The notes under the pieces were generated by a model. The model had not been told where the DNA came from and did not search any database. It saw nothing but the letters and a program-made list of their open reading frames with translations. 64,000 bases of DNA from Gibbula magus (taxonomy: Eukaryota > Mollusca > Gastropoda > Trochida > Trochidae), in NCBI GenBank assembly GCA_936450465.1, contig OW388297.1, positions 55,730,989 to 55,794,988 of the forward strand, written 5' to 3'. Every line of letters starts with the position of its first letter. Positions within the stretch are counted from its first letter, which is position 1. Of the stretch, positions 25,201 to 33,066 are shown one piece after another. The position numbers and the translations under genes were made by a program.

Positions 25201-28200
25201 ATATTTGTGGGCGTTGGAATTCGTGATGAACGAACTTGATCCCCTAGGTGATGGGTACCCTCTCACCAAATTACAGCTTTGAGGGTGTAGGGGTTCTGGA
25301 GGAGAAGTCGAAAGAGTGAAAAGTTTATGGACGACGGACGACGACCCATGCCATAAGCCCATCTGGCCTTTACAGGCCTGATGAGCTAAAAACATGCGTC
25401 CTCCCCAAGACTTCAGGACAGGGAATCTTTGTCAGCGGCCTTGTCAAAGACTGAAATTGGCTTTAAATCCTCCGATCCAGTTCACAGCGATTCTGGTGGT
25501 AGTTTTTGTCTTCGAGGTTCAAATTTAAATATTTGACAAAGAAACGTTAAATTAAAGGTTTTTAGATATCACGCTTCATAACAAATGTTCTAAACATCAA
25601 TGCCAAAATTGAAGCGGTCATAAAATACGTGTATAAATATGTCTAAAACGGTTTGGATTTGGGTTTTGAACAGTCAAATTCATTGTTTCAAACTTTGAAG
25701 TGATCTTTTAAGCATCCCCGATTTGTATTGCCCCAAACACAAATTGGGAGGGGGGGGGGGGGGGGGATGTCTGAGTTCCGTCAGTCTAAGATTAGAGAGA
25801 CAGATTTCTAAACAAAAAAGCGTTTGAATTTGATAACCGAATGTGGTGTTAGGCTTGAGGGAATAAATATACCTTCAAGAGTTAAAACATGTGAAATTGT
25901 TAATATGATTTTCGGGAATTAGGCCCTTGTTCCGTGTTTTGACTGTTTGACTGTATCTTCAAAGGGGACAGCTCTTCTCAGAAACTGTCAGATATAGAAT
26001 AATCGAACGTTACCGTGTGGCTTGAGGAGTTCGAAAATGAGATGCTTTTGAGATGCTTTTGTTTTTTAACGGTGAATTTTGAAATTTGACCACCAGACAA
26101 GGGTCAACTCCGTCGATGAATTGGGTGATTTTAAATTCTAAGTTTATAAAATTTTCTTACGTATACATCTACGTTATATATTGAGGACATTAAGGAGAAG
26201 GTTACGAGTTTTATGAGAATTAATGTGCCTGGGAATTTCGATGAACATGTCTTCTTGCTTGCTTCTTGCTTGCTATGATATATATTTCAGAATGTTAAAA
26301 GAATATTAACTTAACGTTGAAAGAATATGCATATTTTTAAAACTGGTTTTATTTTGTTCTGATGTCATGTAGAACACAAATGCTTATCTATCTCTGAAAT
26401 TAAATGACGACAAAACGGATCTCTTGATATTCAGCTCTAGACAGGTCTTGTCAAGAACGTCATTTCCAAATCTGAAAGTGGGAAGCAATGAGATTACACC
26501 AACTAGCAAGGCCCGGAATCTAGGAGTTATCATGGATTCAACATACACCATGGAGAATCATGTGAATGGTGTCTGCAAATCTGCCTACTATCAGATCCGG
26601 AACATCAGCCAAATAAGACGTTATATTGACCCCTCAGTCCTTGTAAATGCCATGGTAACATCTCGGCTAGATTATTGCAATAGTCTACTGTATGGGATTC
26701 AACAAAACCAGCTTGACAAGTTGCAGCGCGTCCAGAATGCTGCAGCTAGACTTTTGACAAGAACGTCAAAGTATGACCATGTAACACCAGTTCTGAAGAG
26801 GCTCTATTGGCTTCCTATCAGGCAGAGGATCATGTACAAGCTGCTGACCTTTGTCTTCAAGGCACTGTAAAAATCTGCTCCAGTTTACCTACAAACTCTC
26901 ATTGCCATACACATCCCTAAAAGATCTCTTCGTTCAGCTCATCTTATGCAGCTGGAGGTTCCAAAAACATCAAAGACATGTGGGGACAGAGCTTTTGAGA
27001 AAGCAGGCCCAGTTCTGTGGAACTCTCTCCCTCTAGAAATAAGGAACTGTACCACCATTAGTTCATTCCAGCAAAAACTCAAGACCCATCTCTTTGCAAA
27101 AGCCTACCCCTGATCAGCGCTTTTGAGCAATATTCATTGGAAAGGGCGCTCTACAAATGACTAGTTTTATTTATTTATTATTATTATCTATGAACACATA
27201 TTTAAAATTGAATGTTCTCATAGTTTTAAATTATGTTCTATCTAGCATTAGCTTCAAGGAAGGAAACAGATCTCTACCCCGCAGTGAATGTAGCTGACGA
27301 GGTTGCTCCCCAGTACCCCCCTCCCCCTGTACCGAATGGGGTCACACCCTACAATGAACCGAGCCTCTCGGGTATTTATACTTTGTAAATCCCAAAATGT
27401 GTATGCATATATTGTAAAAATAGAGCCATGGGCTCTGTAGCTCATTAGGATTGATTTATTATCTAAGGTTGAATATCTAAGTTATCTCAAGTAATACATT
27501 GTTAACAAGCAAAAAATAGGTTTTTAGATCATGACCCCTGTGACCTGTATTTGGAGTCACAGGATCACCAATCCTACAATTAAGAATCACCTTTGACCAA
27601 AGAGTCTCTACACAACTTTTCAGCTCTCTAGACCTTTTGGAACTGGAGAAGAAGATGAAAATAGGTTTTTGGGGTTGTGACCTCTGTGACCCCATTTGGA
27701 GTCACGGGGTCACGAAATCTACAATTTAGAATCCCCATTGGCCAAGGAGTCTGCACACAAATTTCAGCTCTCTAGACCTTTTGGAACTGGAGAAGAATAT
27801 GAAAATAGGTTTTTAAGGATGTGACCACTGTGACCCCATTTGGGGTCACGGGGTCACGAAATCTACAATTTAGAATCCCCATGGGCCAAGGAGTATGCAC
27901 ACAACTTTTCAGCTCTCTAGAACTTTTGGAACTGGAGAAGAAGATGAAAATAGGTTTTTAAGGATGTGACCCCTGTGACCCCATTTGGGGTCACGGGGTC
28001 ACGAAATCTACAATTTAGAATACCCATTGGCCAAGGAGTATGCACACAACTTTTCAGCTCTCTATACCTTTTGGAACTGGAGAAGAAGATGAAAATAGGT
28101 CTTTAAGGATGTGACCCCTGTGACCCCATTTGAGGTCACGGGGTCACGAAATCTTCAATTTAGAATCCCCATTAGCCAAGGAGTCTGCACACAACTTTTC

Positions 28201-31200
28201 GGCTCTCTAGAACTTTTGGAACTGGAGAAGAAGATGATAATAGGTTTTTAAAGATGTGACCCCTGTGACCCAATTTGGGGTCATGGGGTCACAAAATCTA
28301 CAATTTAGAATCCCCATGGGCCAAGGAGTATGCACACAACTTTTCAGCTCTCTAGACCTTTTGGAACTGGAGAAGAAGATGAAAATAGGTTTTTAAGGAT
28401 GTGACCCCTGTGACCCCATTTGGGGTCACGGGGTCACGAAATCTACAATTTAGAATCCCCATGGGCCAAGGAGTATGCACACAACTTTTCAGCTCTCTAG
28501 ACCTTTTGGAACTGGAGAAGAAGATGAAAATAGGTCTTTAAGGATGTGACCCCTGTGACCCCATTTGAGGTCACGGGGTCACGAAATCTACAATTTAGAA
28601 TCCCCATTAGCCAAGGAGTCTGCACACAACTTTTCGGCTCTCTAGAACTTTTGGAACTGGAGAAGAAGATGAAAATAGGTTTTTAAGGATGTGACCCCTG
28701 TGACCCCATTTGGGGTCATGGGGTCACGAAATCTACAATTTAGAATCCCCATGGGCCAAGGAGTATGCACACAACTTTTCAGCTCTCTAGACCTTTTGGA
28801 ACTGGAGAAGAATATGAAAATAGGTTTTTAAGGATGTGACCACTGTGACCCCATTTGGGGTCACGGGGTCACGAAATCTACAATTTAGAATCCCCATGGG
28901 CCAAGGAGTATGCACACAACTTTTCAGCTCTCTAGACCTTTTGGAACTGGAGAAGAAGATGAAAATAGGTTTTTAAGGATGTGACCCCTGTGACCCCATT
29001 TGGGGTCACGGGGTCATGAAATCTACAATTTAGAATCCCCATGGGCCAAGGAGTATGCACACAACTTTTCAGCTCTCTAGACCTTTTGGAACTGGAGAAG
29101 AAGATGAAAATAGGTCTTTAAGGATGTGACCCCTGTGACCCCATTTGAGGTCACGGGGTCACGAAATCTACAATTTAGAATCCCCATTAGCCAAGGAGTC
29201 TGCACACAACTTTTCGGCTCTCTAGAACTTTTGGAACTGGAGAAGAAGATGAAAATAGGTTTTTAAGGATGTGACCCCTGTGACCCCATTTGGGGTCATG
29301 GGGTCACGAAATCTTCAATTTAGAATCCCCATTAGCCAAGGAGTCTGCACACAACTTTTCGGCTCTCTAGAACTTTTGGAACTGGAGAAGAAGATGCTAA
29401 TAGGTTTTCAAAGATGTGACCCCTGTGACCCAATTTGGGGTCATGGGGTCACAAAATCTACAATTTAGAATCCCCATGGGCCAAGGAGTATGCACACAAC
29501 TTTTCAGCTCTCTAGACCTTTTGGAACTGGAGAAGAAGATGAAAATAGGTTTTTAAGGATGTGACCCCTGTGACCCCATTTGGGGTCACGGGGTCACGAA
29601 ATCTACAATTTAGAATCCCCATGGGCCAAGGAGTATGCACACAACTTTTCAGCTCTCTAGACCTTTTGGAACTGGAGAAGAAGATGAAAATAGGTCTTTA
29701 AGGATGTGACCCCTGTGACCCCATTTGAGGTCACGGGGTCACGAAATCTACAATTTAGAATCCCCATTAGCCAAGGAGTCTGCACACAACTTTTCGGCTC
29801 TCTAGAACTTTTGGAACTGGAGAAGAAGATGAAAATAGGTTTTTAAGGATGTGACCCCTGTGACCCCATTTGGGGTCATGGGGTCACGAAATCTACAATT
29901 TAGAATCCCCATGGGCCAAGGAGTATGCACACAACTTTTCAGCTCTCTAGACCTTTTGGAACTGGAGAAGAATATGAAAATAGGTTTTTAAGGATGTGAC
30001 CACTGTGACCCCATTTGGGGTCACGGGGTCACGAAATCTACAATTTAGAATCCCCATGGGCCAAGGAGTATGCACACAACTTTTCAGCTCTCTAGACCTT
30101 TTGGAACTGGAGAAGAAGATGAAAATAGGTTTTTAAGGATGTGACCCCTGTGACCCCATTTGGGGTCACGGGGTCACGAAATCTACAATTTAGAATCCCC
30201 ATGGGCCAAGGAGTATGCACACAACTTTTCAGCTCTCTAGACCTTTTGGAACTGGAGAAGAAGATGAAAATAGGTCTTTAAGGATGTGACCCCTGTGACC
30301 CCATTTGAGGTCACGGGGTCACGAAATCTACAATTTAGAATCCCCATTAGCCAAGGAGTCTGCACACGACTTTTCGGCTCTCTAGAACTTTTGGAACTGG
30401 AGAAGAAGATGAAAATAGGTTTTTAAGGATGTGACCCCTGTGACCCCATTTGGGGTCATGGGGTCACGAAATCTACAATTTAGAATCCCCATGGGCCAAG
30501 GAGTCTGCACACAACTTTTCAGCTCTCTAGACCTTTTGGAACTGGAGAAGAAGATGAAAATAGGTTTTTAAGGATGTGACCCCTGTGACCCCATTTGGGG
30601 TCATGGGGTCACGAAATCTACAATTTAGAATCCCAATTGGCCAAGCAGTCTGCACACAACTTTTAAGCTCTCTAGACCTTTTGGAACTGAAGAAGAAGAT
30701 GAAAATAGGTTTTTAAGGATGTGACCCCTGTGACCCCATTTGGGGTCATGGGGTCACGAAATCTACAATTTAGAATCCCCATTGGCCAAGGAGTCTGCAC
30801 ATAAAATTTCAGCTCTGTGGAGCCATTGGTTCTGGAGAAGAAGTCGAAAAAGCGAAAAGTTTACGGATGGACGGACGGACGGACGGACAGATGGACGGAC
30901 GCCGGACACCATGCCATGCCATAAGCCCATCGGGCCTTTCAGGCCTGATGAGCTAAAAATCCAAAATCTATATGCATATATTGTAAAATCACAAAATGTA
31001 TATACCATTTTGGTACCGGTATTATTTCCAGACAAAATGCGTTTGACTGAAATGATAATACATTGTTTATATCTCGATATTCATTTGGGTATTTTCATCC
31101 GTATGTTATGTTATTTGGAGGTTTTATGAGCGCTTCCAGCGTGGCTAATCTCGCACTTGGATTCCACAGAACTGCCGAAATGTTGATCAAACGGGAATTC

Positions 31201-31436
31201 AATTTCAGGAATCCGCATGCATATGGTTATAATCGGGTATACATGTATGTTGTAGCCAATGAAATGTCGTAATGGGATATGTGATAAGCGCCATTTTGGT
31301 TCATTTAAATTCATTAAGAGATAGCTTTCTTCATGATTTGTTCTCTTTACCATATAAAGTGTGAAATTAATTTAGAATTTAATTGATTTAAATACTTTAT
31401 ATTTCAGCATCAACCCCACCAGCGTCATCACGGTGA
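7172..31436 (+). CDS. Shisa/CX-like single-pass membrane protein with PPxY tail, 12 exons
   Basis: Exons: 7172-7232, 11223-11516, 14720-14867, 15639-15745, 17418-17432, 18570-18581, 21377-21472, 21894-21989, 23273-23449, 23650-23823, 27246-27371, 31408-31436 (TGA). All junctions are GT/AG and keep one frame, giving about 444 residues. Residues 1-20 are a hydrophobic signal sequence. Residues 21-118 are Gly/Arg/Ser-rich, then Tyr-rich. Residues 119-168 hold six cysteines spaced C-x17-C-x11-CC-x7-CC. About 172-193 is one transmembrane helix, followed by a Cys-rich juxtamembrane stretch. The rest is a Pro-rich cytoplasmic tail with PPPSY at 255-259. The six-cysteine module, single helix and PY motif match the Shisa/WBP1/VOPP1 (STMC6) group of membrane adaptors. 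Those proteins recruit WW-domain proteins such as Nedd4-type ligases. The YCCG...CC pattern also recalls nematode CX modules. The ligand is unknown. A further tail exon is dead (24237-25498). Confidence 0.82.
7478..7664 (-). repeat. tRNA-derived SINE
   Basis: On the minus strand an A-box-like segment and a B box GGGTTCGAATCCC lie in a tRNA-like head. A tail common to the copy at 8250-8443 follows (CACTACCTTCAATAGTAC on the plus strand). It lies in intron 1 of the Shisa-like gene, in reverse orientation. Confidence 0.7.
7665..8143. repeat. MITE with TTAAAGGTACATCC termini
   Basis: The ends read TTAAAGGTACATCCATTGTG and, inverted, CACAATGGATGCACCTTTAA. The interior is AT-rich. Relatives: 8708-9095 (opposite orientation), 40024-40517 (complete), 45585-45975 and short pieces near 18280 and 21510. 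The TTAA-like ends suggest a piggyBac- or Kolobok-related family. Confidence 0.7.
8250..8443 (-). repeat. tRNA-derived SINE, second copy
   Basis: Closely similar to 7478-7664, with the B box GGATTCGAATCCC on the minus strand. The stretch after each copy (TCTGA(T/C)AGACGTAAAT) is also shared. Confidence 0.7.
8708..9095. repeat. MITE (TTAAAGGTGCATCC family), truncated
   Basis: It starts TTAAAGGTGCATCCATTGTG and follows the 40024-40517 copy for about 390 bp, losing the far terminus. Confidence 0.7.
9288..9903 (-). mobile_element. Pearl/Helentron-like tandem-core element
   Basis: The element is in reverse orientation. The CTAA terminus with its GGCC...GGCC hairpin is at 9288, next to a (GTCC)n tract at about 9338-9360. 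Several degenerate core repeats with GGGGTCA sites follow. The conserved 5' end (TAGCTCATCAGG) is near 9870-9903. It is non-coding and lies in intron 1. Confidence 0.8.
10235..10576. repeat. MITE with TTAAAGGGGCAGTAGCACGTT termini
   Basis: Terminal inverted repeats are TTAAAGGGGCAGTAGCACG and CGTGCCACTGCCCCTTTAA. The interior resembles 17936-18280 and, partly, 21600-21868. No coding capacity. Confidence 0.85.
11223..11516 (+). CDS. Exon 2: Gly/Arg/Ser-rich and Tyr-rich ectodomain
   Basis: Acceptor GTTACAG at 11222 is the only nearby one that keeps phase with exon 1. The exon encodes about 98 residues: GGGG/SRGG repeats, an RS-rich stretch, then a Tyr-rich segment ending SRTYHDDPYR. The donor is GTAAGT at 11517. 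The GC-rich repetitive first half contrasts with the AT-rich surroundings. The low-complexity segment resembles Gly-rich linkers of secreted molluscan proteins, which is only an impression. Confidence 0.8.
11660..11890. repeat. Dispersed repeat rich in TGAGCGCTAC
   Basis: It contains an inverted pair (GAGAGGTTT ... AAACCTCTC) and several GAGCGCTAC copies. A second copy lies at about 33121-33300 inside a TIR element. The ends GGGCCGCGTTTAAGA and GGAACGGAGCCCA suggest complementary termini of a small DNA element. Confidence 0.6.
11891..13769. other. Intron 2 sequence, nothing recognised
   Basis: AT-rich DNA without a supported exon, RNA gene or clear repeat. Open frames here are short and lack splice borders in phase with the gene. 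Confidence 0.5.
13770..14320. repeat. TIR element of about 550 bp
   Basis: Inverted ends share AGGTTACTCCCT and TTTCCGATCCTAACCTCTGT with their complements near 14265-14320. The same terminus appears near 60715 and 62365. No transposase frame is present. Confidence 0.7.
14720..14867 (+). CDS. Exon 3: six-cysteine Shisa/CX-type module
   Basis: The reading frame continues from exon 2 at acceptor TTGAAAG. It gives cysteines at residues 123, 141, 153, 154, 162 and 163, including the double pairs YCCG and YCCE. Spacing and the paired CC are the hallmark of Shisa-like ectodomains, and the six cysteines would make three disulphides. The exon ends at GTAGGA in phase 2. Confidence 0.85.
14892..15258. 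repeat. 62-bp minisatellite, six units with three-unit order
   Basis: Unit starts (AATCTTATTATTTTCTCG) fall at 14892, 14954, 15016, 15078, 15140 and 15202, an exact 62-bp period. Three sequence variants occur in the order A-B-C-A-B-C, so the array is a doubled 186-bp block. It sits in intron 3, directly after the cysteine exon. Confidence 0.9.
15639..15745 (+). CDS. Exon 4: transmembrane segment
   Basis: The exon encodes TWN followed by a 22-residue hydrophobic stretch (IVVIVIFVVIFAIVGGCFFY and on) and then CKSRHNCCTC. The juxtamembrane cysteines are candidates for palmitoylation, which is an inference. It enters in phase 2 from exon 3 and leaves in phase 1 at GTAGGC. Confidence 0.85.
15832..16145 (+). 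repeat. SINE with tRNA-like head, about 310 bp
   Basis: The A-box-like TTAGCGCAGTGGTTAGC opens the element. The conserved body runs through TGCAATGCTACACTGGATTT to GAGGCGTTAAACTCC and a TCACCTCAGCTCACC tail. Other copies: 60935-61173 and 45296-45583 (both minus), and the head alone at 18655. It resembles known bivalve SINEs. Confidence 0.8.
17418..17432 (+). CDS. Exon 5: 15-nt micro-exon
   Basis: The exon is bounded by TTGTATAG and GTAAGT, phase 1 in and out, and adds D-SGRD. It is accepted because it and exon 6 keep the frame and have strong splice sites. Its removal would not shift the frame, so it may be alternatively spliced. Confidence 0.6.
17936..18280. repeat. MITE (TTAAAGGGGCAGT family)
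   Basis: Similar over its length to 10235-10576. It has a diverged left end and an intact right end, CGTGCTACTGCCCCTTTAA. A fragment of the TTAAAGGTACATCC family follows at once (18278-18335). Confidence 0.8.
18570..18581 (+). CDS. Exon 6: 12-nt micro-exon
   Basis: The exon is bounded by ACATTTCAG and GTAAGTAT, phase 1 in and out, and adds D-WNY. Its small size makes it uncertain. Transcript data would settle it. Confidence 0.55.
18655..18745 (+). repeat. SINE head with tRNA-like promoter
   Basis: The A-box TAGCGCAGTGGTT and B-box GGTTCGAATCTC are well kept and about 72 nt are tRNA-like. The T-arm pairs only with an eight-base loop, and the sequence continues into the SINE body (GCAACTTTGTGTGCAGTAG). 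It is therefore a SINE rather than a tRNA gene. Confidence 0.65.
18934..20423 (+). mobile_element. Pearl/Helentron-like tandem-core element
   Basis: 5' end TAGAGCCATAGGCTCT hairpin plus TCTCATCAGG. Several decayed core repeats with GGGGTCAC motifs follow, then a short ACGG remnant near 20352, and the 3' end GCCTGATGATCTAA. It is the most diverged of the long copies. It lies in intron 6. Confidence 0.8.
20571..20917. repeat. Inverted-repeat element, arms about 97 bp
   Basis: The left arm 20571-20667 (ATCCTCGGTTACCCATGG start) and the right arm 20812-20917 are complementary with few mismatches and flank a spacer of about 145 bp. No open frame. Probably a MITE. Confidence 0.75.
21377..21472 (+). 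CDS. Exon 7: acidic/polar cytoplasmic tail
   Basis: The exon has a strong acceptor (TTTGTCCTCAG), 96 nt, phase 1 in and out, and donor GTATGT. It encodes TYWRRPPSEVNDPEPDT and a His/Lys/Glu-rich remainder. No motif is recognised beyond RRPP. Confidence 0.75.
21600..21868. repeat. Truncated MITE (TTAAAGGGGCAGT family)
   Basis: Interior sequence matches 10235-10576 (for example GTAAAACATCTTATT and TGGCGGCCATTT) but both termini are missing. It ends just before the acceptor of exon 8. Confidence 0.65.
21894..21989 (+). CDS. Exon 8: PPxY motif exon
   Basis: The exon is 96 nt, phase 1 in and out, with acceptor ATATTTTCAG and donor GTAAGT. It encodes EEHNLDQPQEPPPSYTAATR and on. PPPSY is a class I WW-domain ligand, as in Shisa-like and WBP1 proteins. 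A truncated MITE ends about 25 nt before the acceptor. Confidence 0.8.
22018..22592. repeat. TIR element, about 570 bp
   Basis: GGCAGAGCGGGGATCATTCG at the left is answered by CGAATGATCCCCGCTCTTCC at the right. The interior is AT-rich with no transposase. It lies in intron 8. Confidence 0.7.
22684..22725. promoter_or_regulatory. Second CRE-like pair, intronic
   Basis: Two perfect TGACGTCA octamers flank a TATATATAAAG stretch. The arrangement could be an internal promoter or enhancer, but no downstream first exon is recognised. Confidence 0.25.
23273..23449 (+). CDS. Exon 9: proline-rich tail repeat
   Basis: The exon is 177 nt, phase 1 in and out, and encodes a Pro/Leu/Gly-rich segment with LPYPSQPDLPL and GLPYPGGG. 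The LPYPxQP motif recurs in exon 10 and in the dead exon, which points to exon duplication. The donor GTTCGT is weak, so the 3' border is less certain. Confidence 0.65.
23650..23823 (+). CDS. Exon 10: proline-rich tail repeat
   Basis: The exon is 174 nt, with acceptor CATTTTCAG and donor GTATGT, phase 1 in and out. It encodes GNQSNLPYPVQPETP and, further on, DIGFKPS. The dead exon at 24237-25498 has the same pattern (GNRSDLPYPPQP ... EIGFKSS). Confidence 0.75.
24246..24303. mobile_element. 58-bp perfect hairpin insertion with 9-bp target duplication
   Basis: Arms of 27 bp (TAGCTAAGTATGCATAGCTC and on) are perfectly complementary around a four-base TGAC loop. The insertion is flanked by direct GGAACAGGA copies (24237-24245, 24304-24312). 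A 9-bp duplication is usual for Mutator-like elements, so this may be a minimal fold-back of that class. It interrupts a former exon. Confidence 0.85.
24351..25389 (+). mobile_element. Pearl/Helentron-like element inside a former exon
   Basis: It runs from TAGAGCCATGGGCTCT to GGCCTGATGAGCTAA, with a short degraded core and an ACGACGG-type tract near 25333. It entered an A-run between the two halves of the dead exon. Confidence 0.85.
25748..25767. repeat. Poly(G) tract
   Basis: A run of G interrupted by a single A near its start. Such tracts are prone to polymerase slippage and assembly errors. Confidence 0.9.
26368..27190 (+). mobile_element. CR1/L2-like LINE, 3' fragment
   Basis: The decoded C-terminal reverse-transcriptase region shows LKLNDDKTDLLIF, SRLDYCNSLLYG, LQRVQNAAARLLT and LKRLYWLPIRQRI. 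After a frame break it shows GPVLWNSLP and LKTHLFAKAY. These are the standard thumb and C-terminal motifs of CR1/L2 elements. The 3' end is a TTTATT/ATT tail. It is 5'-truncated, frame-shifted and inactive, in intron 10. Confidence 0.85.
27246..27371 (+). CDS. Exon 11: PPPP tail exon with twin acceptors
   Basis: The exon is 126 nt, phase 1 in and out, and encodes ASRKETDLYPAVNVADEVAP followed by QYPPPPVPNG and PSLSG. Two AGs six bases apart (27245 and 27251) both keep the frame, adding or dropping two residues. The first has the better pyrimidine tract. The donor is GTATTT. Confidence 0.75.
27421..30956 (+). mobile_element. Long pearl-like element with 145-bp core repeats
   Basis: 5' hairpin TAGAGCCATGGGCTCT with TAGCTCATTAGG; about 22 core repeats of 145 bp; (ACGG)n at about 30868-30900; and a 3' hairpin GGCCTTTCAGGCC seven bases before CTAA. 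Ends, core arrays and the ACGG tract match pearl and Helentron-associated elements. Core copies carry variants in a 580-bp (four-unit) order: the GGTCTTTAAGG variant lies at 28101, 28536, 29116, 29696 and 30276. No Rep/helicase frame is present, so it is non-autonomous. Confidence 0.9.
31408..31436 (+). CDS. Exon 12: last nine codons and stop
   Basis: The acceptor ATATTTCAG opens A-STPPASSR and TGA at 31434-31436. No clear AATAAA lies in the next 100 bases, so the poly(A) site is not placed. Confidence 0.65.
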
Positions 31437-31902
31437 TGTGCACGAAATGATTTAATGTATTTCATTCCATAATAATTTATAATTACGTATCATATTTCAT
31501 TCAAAACCTTATTATAGCTGTGAATATTATTGGTATAGTTTTATACTTAAAAAGCAAACATTTGATGTACATGTAATAACATGAACCAATACTTAAAATT
31601 CAGTTCATCCACGGATATAAATGTAATTTAAGTCCGTGGTTCATCCACTGTTTCTCTCTAGTTGATAATTTTCATCAGATAACTCCATTTTTCATGTTGT
31701 GTACCTAAAATGTTTGAGTTATGAGATGCATAAATTTGACATTTTTGAAAATTGAGAACTCTAAGTTTTATCATCTGTCCATTGCATGTTTTATACGTAT
31801 ATATATACGACATTTGAGTCATTATATGTACTTTTCAGCATTCTTGCTGACATAATGTGTTCCAAATGTAATCTAAACCTTGTAGGAACATGTTTGATAG
31901 TG
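31437..31902. other. Intergenic stretch after the Shisa-like gene
   Basis: Should contain the 3' UTR. It is AT-rich with a palindromic (TA)n stretch near 31797-31810. No AATAAA could be tied to the stop. Confidence 0.4.
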
Positions 31903-33066
31903 AAAATGTTTGCACAGTTTCTCCTATAAAATGGTGTTGTCTTATGTTGTATTAGATAAATACAGATAAGTATTTCCGATTTTAGTTCAATTTCTTACTA
32001 AATGAATATTTTGTCATAGAAAAAAATGCAGGTTTCTACATTTCACTACTTATATTTATGTATAAATTTCTTAAAACAATTATTGTTGCTTTCATAACAA
32101 TATTGATAACTTTGGATCATTACTTATCACAATGTTTAAAAATATGTCTCATGTCGATCTGTGATTATGATTTTCATGTTGTAATGTACAACAAAATTAA
32201 GTTTCATGGTATTATTTATTTTTATTTCCCAATTTATTGTGATATGTACAGCTTTTTCCATGATTAACAGTCCACATAGCAAACACATTTGTATTGATAA
32301 TATTGAGCCGAGGTACAGAATACAAGATTGAGCATAAAGCATATTGATTGACAGATGAAATATACACCACTTGACATGCATTTCATAACACATACACACA
32401 TGTAGAAATGGAAACTAATTGTCTACATTTATGTTAATATACATAGTAATTAAAGTTAGCAAATATGTTGTGACATATTTATCAAAAACCTTATCTGAAA
32501 TGTTTGTTTTAAAATATTCCGGAAATGTTAATAATAAACATATTCAGTTTTTACGTTTTGTTTATTTTCTAATGTTTCATTTCAAACTTCCTTACATAAT
32601 TGTAAGAATGGTTTTAAACTATGAAGTGAATTTCTTATATACAAAAAAATAATACACAAAATTTTGAATCAACAAAGATGTTGTAGAAATCTTTAAAAGA
32701 AATTTACTTCATTGAAAAGAATTTTGGTTAATTTCGGATAATCACTCTTTCAAATAATCAATTGATCACAACATCCATTTACAGACTAAATAGATCAAAC
32801 TCGCATAACTTTATCACAATTGATAATATGCATATTTTATTTTGGAAGTTATTAAATATGAATTACAGTCAGTCACATGAACATATTGCAATAAATGTGT
32901 CTAACTTAATATTTTAAATTTAAGTTGCAATATGTGAAGTTATCACATACAAACATCTTTAATCCAAGTTATTCAAAGTATAGGGTGACCTAAGAAATCT
33001 TATACTGTATTACAGTTTGTAATTTTTCTAAAACTTAAACATCGAGAACTCAGGTATGAGTTCATC

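Larger units (their letters stand above)
24237..25498 (+). pseudogene. Dead tail exon split by two transposon insertions
   Basis: After acceptor CGACAG the sequence reads GGAACAGGA, then a 58-bp hairpin insertion (24246-24303), then GGAACAGGA again. It continues as GNRSDLPYPPQPIIT-like codons to 24350. A pearl-like element fills 24351-25389. From about 25393 the frame reads HASSPRLQD, then TEIGFKSSDPVHSDSG, up to donor GTAGTT at 25499. Taken without both insertions the exon would be open and phase 1-1, a paralogue of exon 10. As it stands, the hairpin brings an in-frame TAG and the large element another. Skipping it keeps the frame, so the gene probably survives. Confidence 0.75.

Noticed and set aside
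27500..30800. CRISPR-like array of regular repeats
   Set aside because: 145-bp units are adjacent without unique spacers, and the genome is eukaryotic; it is the core of a pearl-like element.
30740..31129. 129-codon frame with [12 protein letters not shown] and similar frames near 43346 and 44575
   Set aside because: These are translations of the (ACGG)n tract and core repeats, not proteins.
32058..32652. Duplicated open frames in both tandem copies (also 36277-36871)
   Set aside because: They are conserved only because the duplication is recent; AT-rich, no motif, no splice context.
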